This document shows positions 50,183 through 55,510 of a DNA stretch of 55,510 nt, in pieces. A model generated the notes under the pieces. It was not told the origin of the DNA and searched no databases. It was given only the letters and a program-made list of their open reading frames with translations. The position numbers and the translations under genes are program-made. Each line of letters starts with the position of its first letter. Within the stretch, counting starts at the first letter, position 1. Source of the DNA: Aquimarina acroporae (GTDB lineage Bacteria > Bacteroidota > Bacteroidia > Flavobacteriales > Flavobacteriaceae); NCBI RefSeq assembly GCF_023195925.1, contig NZ_JALPRE010000004.1:1-55510 (forward strand), in the 5' to 3' direction.

Positions 50183-50782
50183 TCAAAAATCTAGTGAAAG
50201 TTGTTCGGGCAGTAACCTGAAGCTCTTCCGATGATATTTGGTAACGCCGTATTTTCGGATAGCGTCCCTATGTTCTGCTGTAGGATAACCTTTATTTTTT
50301 TTCCAGTTATACATAGGATATTCTTCATGTATTTTCTCCATAAATTCGTCTCGATATGTTTTTGCCAATATAGATGCGGCTGCGATATTTAAATATTTTC
50401 CGTCACCTTTTATAACGCAGGTGTGAGGTATATTATGATATGGTTTAAATTTATTTCCATCAACTATAATATATTCAGGTTGAGGTTTTAATTGTTCTAT
50501 AGAGCGATGCATTCCTAAAATTGATGCATTTAATATGTTGATCTTATCGATCTCTTCCATAAAAATATGTGTCACACCATAGGATATTGCACAGTCTTCT
50601 AATAGAGGTTTTAAAGATTTTCTCTTAGACTCACTAAGCTGTTTAGAATCGGTAAGTATTGCATTTCTGAAATTATCAGGAAGTATTATGGCTGCAGCAG
50701 TAACTGGACCAGCCAGGCAACCACGGCCAGCTTCGTCTGTACCGCATTCTGTAAGATTAGGGTTTAATTTTAATGTAAGCAT
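50183..50782 (-). CDS. rnhB: Ribonuclease HII
   Basis: A 199-residue ribonuclease HII, which cuts RNA in RNA-DNA hybrids and misincorporated ribonucleotides. The catalytic acidic residues are visible: D16 and E17 in [17 protein letters not shown] in YIIVDGNKF and D in AKTYRDEFM; the block [11 protein letters not shown] is also typical. Length is normal. The lipoprotein gene follows 133 bases downstream on the same strand. ATG at 50780-50782. Confidence 0.97.
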   Translation of the reverse strand: MLTLKLNPNLTECGTDEAGRGCLAGPVTAAAIILPDNFRNAILTDSKQLSESKRKSLKPLLEDCAISYGVTHIFMEEIDKINILNASILGMHRSIEQLKPQPEYIIVDGNKFKPYHNIPHTCVIKGDGKYLNIAAASILAKTYRDEFMEKIHEEYPMYNWKKNKGYPTAEHRDAIRKYGVTKYHRKSFRLLPEQLSLDF

Positions 50783-51028
50783 GATGCGAAGATATGGTAT
50801 GAAACGAACATTAAGAAATTTAAAAATTTTTCACAAGAGGGTTTAAACAAGTAACTAGGTATAGTCAAACGTTTAAATGATTTAATATAGTGGATTATTA
50901 TGATTGACAATGACTTAAGAATATGAAATTGAATCCTAAAAATAATGTTTGGGTGTCCGTTTTTCTGATACCCTATAAAAGTTGATATAAACAAATAATA
51001 CGCATGAATTACTTTCGCCAAAAAAGTA

Positions 51029-51036
51029 TATTTTTG
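51029..51036 (+). promoter_or_regulatory. -7 box of the porin gene
   Basis: TATTTTTG fits TAnnTTTG and places transcription start near 51040, 15 bases before the ATG at 51055. It rules out the upstream ATG at 51004 as the start for this transcript. A clear -33 element is not seen. Confidence 0.5.
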
Positions 51037-51054
51037 CCACAGTTCAATTTACTG

Positions 51055-53028
51055 ATGAGAAAAAAAATAATATTTGTTATAGCACTGGTATCCTGTTCTT
51101 TAATTTGGGCTCAGGAAGGTGAAGGCGAAACTCCAGTGTCGAGCGATGGTCTTACACGTAACTTTTCTGCACCGCGTAAGGATAAAAAAGAAAAGCCTCC
51201 TATTACAGATTATAAAATCATTAGTATTAAGAGTGATACAACTTATGTAGATACGACCTTAACATTGCTAAAGGATTATAAGTTTAACTATCTTAGAAGA
51301 GACGATTTTGAACTGCTTCCTATTAATAATGTAGGTCAAACATATAATAGTCTAGCTAAGCGAGAAGAAAGAGATCATATTTTGCCTCTCTTTGGTGCTA
51401 GAGCAAGGCATTTTAACTTTATGGAGGCAGATGATATTAACTATTATCATGTTCCAACACCTCTTACCGAGCTATATTTTAAAACTACTTTTGAACAAGG
51501 ACAGCAATTAGATGCATTTTTTACTGTAAATACTTCACCCAGGCTTAATTTATCTATTGCATATAAAGGAGTAAGGTCTTTAGGTAAATATCAGCATGCT
51601 CTAACAAGTACGGGAAATTTTAGATCTACATTAAGTTATCATACCAAAAATAATCGTTATCAAATTAGAACACATTTCGTGTCTCAGGATCTGTTAAATG
51701 AGGAGAATGGAGGGTTGTCTTCAGAAGGAATTGATCAATATTTGGCAAGAGGTGAATTTTTGGGTGAAGAAGATGAGTTTGCAGATAGAGGATCAATTAC
51801 GGTGAATTTTGAAAATGCAGAAAGTATTTTACTAGGTAAGAGATGGTATCTTAATCATCAATATAATATCATACGAAAAACTGATAGTTCTTCTACAGCG
51901 TTAGCGGTAGGTCATATTCTTGATATTACCGATAAATCTTTTCAATTTGACCAAACAACACCAGCTACAGACAATTTATTAGGTGAAGCCTATGAATCTG
52001 GAGCACTTTCAGATAAGGTAGCTTTAGAAGATTTTAGTAATCAGGTGTTTTTAGACTTTTCAAATAAGTGGTTAGGGCACCTGCGGATATTGGGAGGAAG
52101 TTCAAATTATAATTATGGTTATAATACTATACTAACACAGGTAGATTCTGAAGGTGCAGAAACAAACATTACAAATCGATTGAAAGGAGATGTGTATTCG
52201 GTAGGCGGAGAATACGAAAACTACTATAAAGGGTTTGAGCTTTTTGCAGATGGTAAAACTATTGTATCTGGAGATTTTGATGGGTATTATGCCAATGCTG
52301 GAGCCGGATACCAACTTAACGATAAATACAGTTTGCAAGGAAAAATTTCGGTTAATTCTGTGGCTCCAAATTATAATTTTCTTTTGTATCAAAGTGATTA
52401 TGTGAATTATAATTGGCAAAATGATTTTGATAATGTAGAAACACAAAAATTACAAATCAATTTAAAAGCAAAAAACATTGCAAATATCGAGGCGAGTTAT
52501 GCTACGATAAGTAATTACACATATTTTGCAAAAAATGCCGATTCGATTACTGTTCCTCTGCAAGCTTCAGAAAATATTGATGTCCTTAAGGTGAAACTAA
52601 CCAATAGTTTTAAATATTGGAAAATAGGATTGGTAAATACAGTAATGTATCAAAATGTACAAGGAGGAGATCAAATATATAATGTGCCAGAGATTATAAC
52701 ACGTAACAGCCTGTATTATGAAGATCACTGGTTCAAGAAAAAAGCGCTCTTTTTACAAGCCGGAGTTACCTTCAAATATTTTTCGAGTTATAATGGAGAT
52801 GCATATGATCCTGTATTGTCTGAGTTTTATGTGCAAAATGATGAAGAAATTGGAGGGTTCCCACAAATAGATTTATTTTTCAATGCTAAGGTGAGACAAA
52901 CCAGAGTGTATTTTAAAGTAGAGAATTTTGGTGAAGCATTTAGCCAAAATAACGAATTTTCAGCCCCCGGTTATGCGTATAGAGATGCGGTTATTCGATT
53001 TGGACTGGTGTGGAATTTCTTCTTGTAA
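51055..53028 (+). CDS. Putative outer-membrane porin (beta-barrel)
   Basis: A 657-residue outer-membrane protein with a signal peptide ending at LIWAQ. After a lysine-rich periplasmic linker (about 40-60) the body consists of repeated amphipathic strands ending in aromatics (YFKTTFEQGQQLDAFFTVNT, KYQHALTSTGNFRSTLSYHT), and the C-terminus ends YRDAVIRFGLVWNFFL with a terminal aromatic pair, as beta-barrels do. It matches the flavobacterial putative porin family in layout and length. Substrate unknown. The start is at 51055, supported by a -7 box at 51029-51036. It diverges from rnhB. Confidence 0.82.
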   Translation: MRKKIIFVIALVSCSLIWAQEGEGETPVSSDGLTRNFSAPRKDKKEKPPITDYKIISIKSDTTYVDTTLTLLKDYKFNYLRRDDFELLPINNVGQTYNSLAKREERDHILPLFGARARHFNFMEADDINYYHVPTPLTELYFKTTFEQGQQLDAFFTVNTSPRLNLSIAYKGVRSLGKYQHALTSTGNFRSTLSYHTKNNRYQIRTHFVSQDLLNEENGGLSSEGIDQYLARGEFLGEEDEFADRGSITVNFENAESILLGKRWYLNHQYNIIRKTDSSSTALAVGHILDITDKSFQFDQTTPATDNLLGEAYESGALSDKVALEDFSNQVFLDFSNKWLGHLRILGGSSNYNYGYNTILTQVDSEGAETNITNRLKGDVYSVGGEYENYYKGFELFADGKTIVSGDFDGYYANAGAGYQLNDKYSLQGKISVNSVAPNYNFLLYQSDYVNYNWQNDFDNVETQKLQINLKAKNIANIEASYATISNYTYFAKNADSITVPLQASENIDVLKVKLTNSFKYWKIGLVNTVMYQNVQGGDQIYNVPEIITRNSLYYEDHWFKKKALFLQAGVTFKYFSSYNGDAYDPVLSEFYVQNDEEIGGFPQIDLFFNAKVRQTRVYFKVENFGEAFSQNNEFSAPGYAYRDAVIRFGLVWNFFL

Positions 53029-53087
53029 TCAGTATTGTTGAAACGTTGTAATACATAAGTGTAAAGAATACATTTATAATCTTCATG

Positions 53088-53111
53088 TTTTTGTTCTAAC
53101 TCGTATCTTTG
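53088..53111 (+). promoter_or_regulatory. Promoter of the molybdopterin oxidoreductase gene
   Basis: A TTTTTG (53088-53093), 10-base spacer, and TATCTTTG (53104-53111). The predicted start is near 53115 with a leader of about 29 bases. Layout, and the core AACT(C/T)GTATCTTTG, are the same as at lipB. Confidence 0.55.
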
Positions 53112-53143
53112 GTACTATTAAGTATTCTATTATTGATAATATT

Positions 53144-55441
53144 ATGAGTGAGACTTCCAAAAGAAATATCTCTGTCCTTGGGCCAAATGAATTTACGGGG
53201 ATAAAGCTAAAAAAACCTGCAAACTACGCTGCCGGACTCCCTGCAGTAAAAGTTGCAGTGCAACATGCTTTAAAAGAGATGGGGGTAGTGAAGTCTTTTC
53301 GTGCGCTTAATCAAATGAATCAAAAAGAGGGTTTCGATTGCCCTGGTTGTGCTTGGCCAGATCCAGAAAAACCATCTAAATTAGGAGAGTATTGTGAGAA
53401 TGGAGTAAAAGCCCTTTCTGAAGAGGCAACTCATAAAAGAGTAGATAAAGAATTCTTTAAACAATATTCTGTAGAAGAATTATCTCGATGGTCAGACTAT
53501 AAAATTGGTAAAAGTGGAAGGCTGGTAGCGCCAATGGTTTTAAAACCAGGTAGTGTACATTATGAACCTATTTCTTGGGGAGATGCATATCAATTAATAG
53601 CTGAAGAATTACATCAATTAGATAATCCAGATCAAGCAGTTTTTTATACTTCAGGTAGATCAAGTAATGAAGCCGCATTTTTGTATGGTTTATTCGTAAG
53701 AGCATTTGGCACCAATAACATGCCCGATTGTTCAAATATGTGTCACGAATCTAGCGGTGTGGCTCTTAGTGAAACATTGGGAATAGGTAAAGGTTCTGTG
53801 AAACTTGAGGATTTTGATAAAGCAGAAGTAGTTATGGTGATAGGTCAAAATCCTGGTACAAATCACCCTAGAATGTTATCGGCACTTCAAAAGTGTAAGG
53901 AAAATGGAGGTAAAGTGATTAGCATTAATCCCCTTGAAGAGGCAGGGTTAATTAGATTTAAGAACCCTCAAGAATTTAAGGGGGTATTTTCTTCGGGTGC
54001 CGCTTTAACAGATATTCATCTTCAGGTAAAAATAAATCAAGACGTTCCTCTGCTTAAGTTGATAATGAAAAAACTGCTTAAGATAGAAAAGCAAGATGGA
54101 GGTGTTTTTGATCATGATTTTATAAAAAAGTATACTCAAGGATACGAAGATCTATTAGTAGATCTAGAAAAATATACCGAAGAAGAGTTATTACAATTGT
54201 GTGGCGTAGATGATAAAAGGATAATAGATGCGGTGAATATGCTGGCTAGTAAAAAGAAAATTATCATTTGCTGGGCTATGGGGCTTACACAACACAAAAA
54301 TGGAGTAGAGAATATAAAAGAATGTGTGAATCTTTTATTATTGAAAGGGAGTTTGGGTAAACCGGGAGCTGGAACTTGTCCGGTACGTGGGCATAGTAAT
54401 GTTCAGGGAGACCGCACGGTTGGTATTATGCATCATGTTTCGCCTGCTTTAAATAAGGCTATAATTAATACTTTTGGATTCAACCCTCCTGAGAAAGAAG
54501 GTTTAGATACTGTTCATGCTATAAAAGCAATGCATGAAGGTGACGCCAAGGTTTTTGTAGCATTGGGGGGTAATTTCTTATCGGCAGCATCAGATACAGA
54601 ATATACCGCACAAGCGCTTCAAAATTGTAATTTAACAGTAAGTGTAAGTACTAAGTTGAATAGAACTCATTTGGTAGCGGGTAAAACTTCATTGATTCTT
54701 CCTACTATTGGACGGTCAGAAGTAGACATTAAAAATGGGAAACCAAGGTTTTTTACCGTTGAAAACAGTATGGGTAAGGTACATCGATCTAAAGGGTTGA
54801 TAAACCCGGCTTCAGATAGCCTAGTAAGTGAGCCTGAAATTATTGGAGGAATAGCAAATGCATATTTTAAAGAGGGACATTTAGTGCCGTGGAAAAAAAT
54901 GTCAGAAGACTATGACCTTATACGAGAGAAAATAGAAGAAGTGATTATAGGTTTTAAAGGACTATCTGCAAAATCTAAAGGAACAGGTTTTTACCTTCCA
55001 AATAATGTGCGTGATTTAGATTTTAGCCGTCTACCCAATCAAAAAGCTCAGTTTAGTACCTGCGATTTGCCAGAACATGTTATAAATAATGGAGAGTATT
55101 TGTTAATGACTATTCGATCACATGATCAATTTAATACTACTATTTATGGATTGGATGATCGTTACAGAGGTATTTATAATGAAAGGAGAATAGTATTGAT
55201 GAATAAGAAAGACATGAAGAAGGAAAGTTTAGAAGAACTTGATGTTGTTAATTTAGTAAGTTATTATGACGGCAAAGAAAGAAAAGCAATTAACTTTTTA
55301 GTGATATCTTATAATATACCGCCTGGAAACCTTGCGTCTTATTTTCCCGAGACCAATGTTTTGGTTCCTTATAATCACTTCGCTACTAAAAGTAATACCC
55401 CTATAAGTAAATCTGTGATTGTAAAAGTTGAAAAGCAATAA
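53144..55441 (+). CDS. Molybdopterin oxidoreductase, FdhF/YdeP type (TIGR01701-like)
   Basis: A 765-residue molybdopterin-dependent oxidoreductase resembling the TIGR01701 formate-dehydrogenase-alpha-like group that includes E. coli YdeP. Seen: CPGCAWPDP near 66-74, NNMPDCSNMCHESSGVALSE with C200 as the likely molybdenum ligand, VVMVIGQNPGTNHPRM, GTCPVRGHSNVQGDRTVGI, and the C-terminal LLMTIRSHDQFNTTIYG. There is no signal peptide, so it is cytosolic. The substrate is not known; YdeP relatives are tied to acid resistance. The required cofactor is made with a MogA-like protein at 9596-10126. The last 69 bases of the window hold nothing recognisable. Confidence 0.88.
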   Translation: MSETSKRNISVLGPNEFTGIKLKKPANYAAGLPAVKVAVQHALKEMGVVKSFRALNQMNQKEGFDCPGCAWPDPEKPSKLGEYCENGVKALSEEATHKRVDKEFFKQYSVEELSRWSDYKIGKSGRLVAPMVLKPGSVHYEPISWGDAYQLIAEELHQLDNPDQAVFYTSGRSSNEAAFLYGLFVRAFGTNNMPDCSNMCHESSGVALSETLGIGKGSVKLEDFDKAEVVMVIGQNPGTNHPRMLSALQKCKENGGKVISINPLEEAGLIRFKNPQEFKGVFSSGAALTDIHLQVKINQDVPLLKLIMKKLLKIEKQDGGVFDHDFIKKYTQGYEDLLVDLEKYTEEELLQLCGVDDKRIIDAVNMLASKKKIIICWAMGLTQHKNGVENIKECVNLLLLKGSLGKPGAGTCPVRGHSNVQGDRTVGIMHHVSPALNKAIINTFGFNPPEKEGLDTVHAIKAMHEGDAKVFVALGGNFLSAASDTEYTAQALQNCNLTVSVSTKLNRTHLVAGKTSLILPTIGRSEVDIKNGKPRFFTVENSMGKVHRSKGLINPASDSLVSEPEIIGGIANAYFKEGHLVPWKKMSEDYDLIREKIEEVIIGFKGLSAKSKGTGFYLPNNVRDLDFSRLPNQKAQFSTCDLPEHVINNGEYLLMTIRSHDQFNTTIYGLDDRYRGIYNERRIVLMNKKDMKKESLEELDVVNLVSYYDGKERKAINFLVISYNIPPGNLASYFPETNVLVPYNHFATKSNTPISKSVIVKVEKQ

Positions 55442-55510
55442 CGGTATTATTTCTAAAACCTCTATTTTTTCCTTTATGTAAACTTTGGGTAATGAGGTTG
55501 TTATAAAAAC

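Overview
The window reads as a stretch of chromosome from a marine-type Bacteroidota, most likely a Flavobacteriaceae member such as Aquimarina or a close relative. The DNA is AT-rich. Many products carry Sec or lipoprotein signals of the CSSD/CNND type, and one large protease ends in a type IX secretion (T9SS) sorting domain. Several genes have TAnnTTTG promoters and almost none has a clear Shine-Dalgarno sequence. The genus is an inference. I see no rRNA, tRNA, CRISPR array, transposase, integrase or phage gene.

Layout. 0.2-6.1 kb: small minus-strand genes (lipocalin-like lipoprotein, DUF2200, NTF2-like, two-domain VOC protein, tandem NTF2-like lipoprotein, cysteine-rich Crp/Fnr regulator, SH3-like secreted protein, a DUF1629/Imm11-like protein without a toxin partner). 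6.3-10.1 kb: PhoX-type phosphatase, a COG0523 metal-chaperone GTPase, and divergently a MogA/MoaB molybdenum cofactor protein; a palindrome between the last two overlaps the GTPase promoter. 10.2-13.1 kb: LRR protein, secreted FABP/DUF1579-like protein, membrane-anchored LAS-type peptidase, GNAT acetyltransferase. 13.3-16.0 kb: AraC regulator followed by DUF5367, DUF1772 and NmrA-type oxidoreductase genes, closed by a strong terminator. 16.1-18.2 kb: small membrane protein, CPBP protease, membrane LytTR regulator. 18.3-21.1 kb: Crp/Fnr regulator followed by membrane proteins and an NAD(P)H:quinone oxidoreductase. 21.2-27.9 kb: serine hydrolase, DinB, a probable frameshifted gene, a DUF5117-type zinc protease, a repeat-rich cytosolic protein.

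28.1-34.3 kb is mostly plus strand: YiaA-like, DUF2157 and GDYXXLXY membrane proteins, a small lipoprotein, a SPOR protein (minus), a PhoD phosphatase and a MORN-repeat protein. 34.3-41.9 kb is minus strand: PKD lipoprotein, large secreted protein, lysS, thioredoxin-like/TPR protein, DUF1573 lipoprotein and a membrane-bound LuxR-type regulator. 42.0-55.4 kb: a tiny Pmp3/YqaE gene, a lipoprotein, lipB, a giant T9SS metalloprotease, an 822-residue lipoprotein beside rnhB, a putative porin, and a molybdopterin oxidoreductase of the FdhF/YdeP type.

How they work together. Most of the window is housekeeping plus envelope and secreted functions. The best-defined local circuits are two small redox operons, each headed by its own regulator; a metal-responsive-looking control region in front of the COG0523 GTPase; and the DUF2157-GDYXXLXY pair. 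I found no convincing new defence or mobile system. The most useful leads are the candidate operator at 9532-9546, the nearly leaderless lipB promoter, the isolated immunity-like gene at 5082-5672, the membrane-anchored LAS peptidase and the frameshifted gene near 23 kb.
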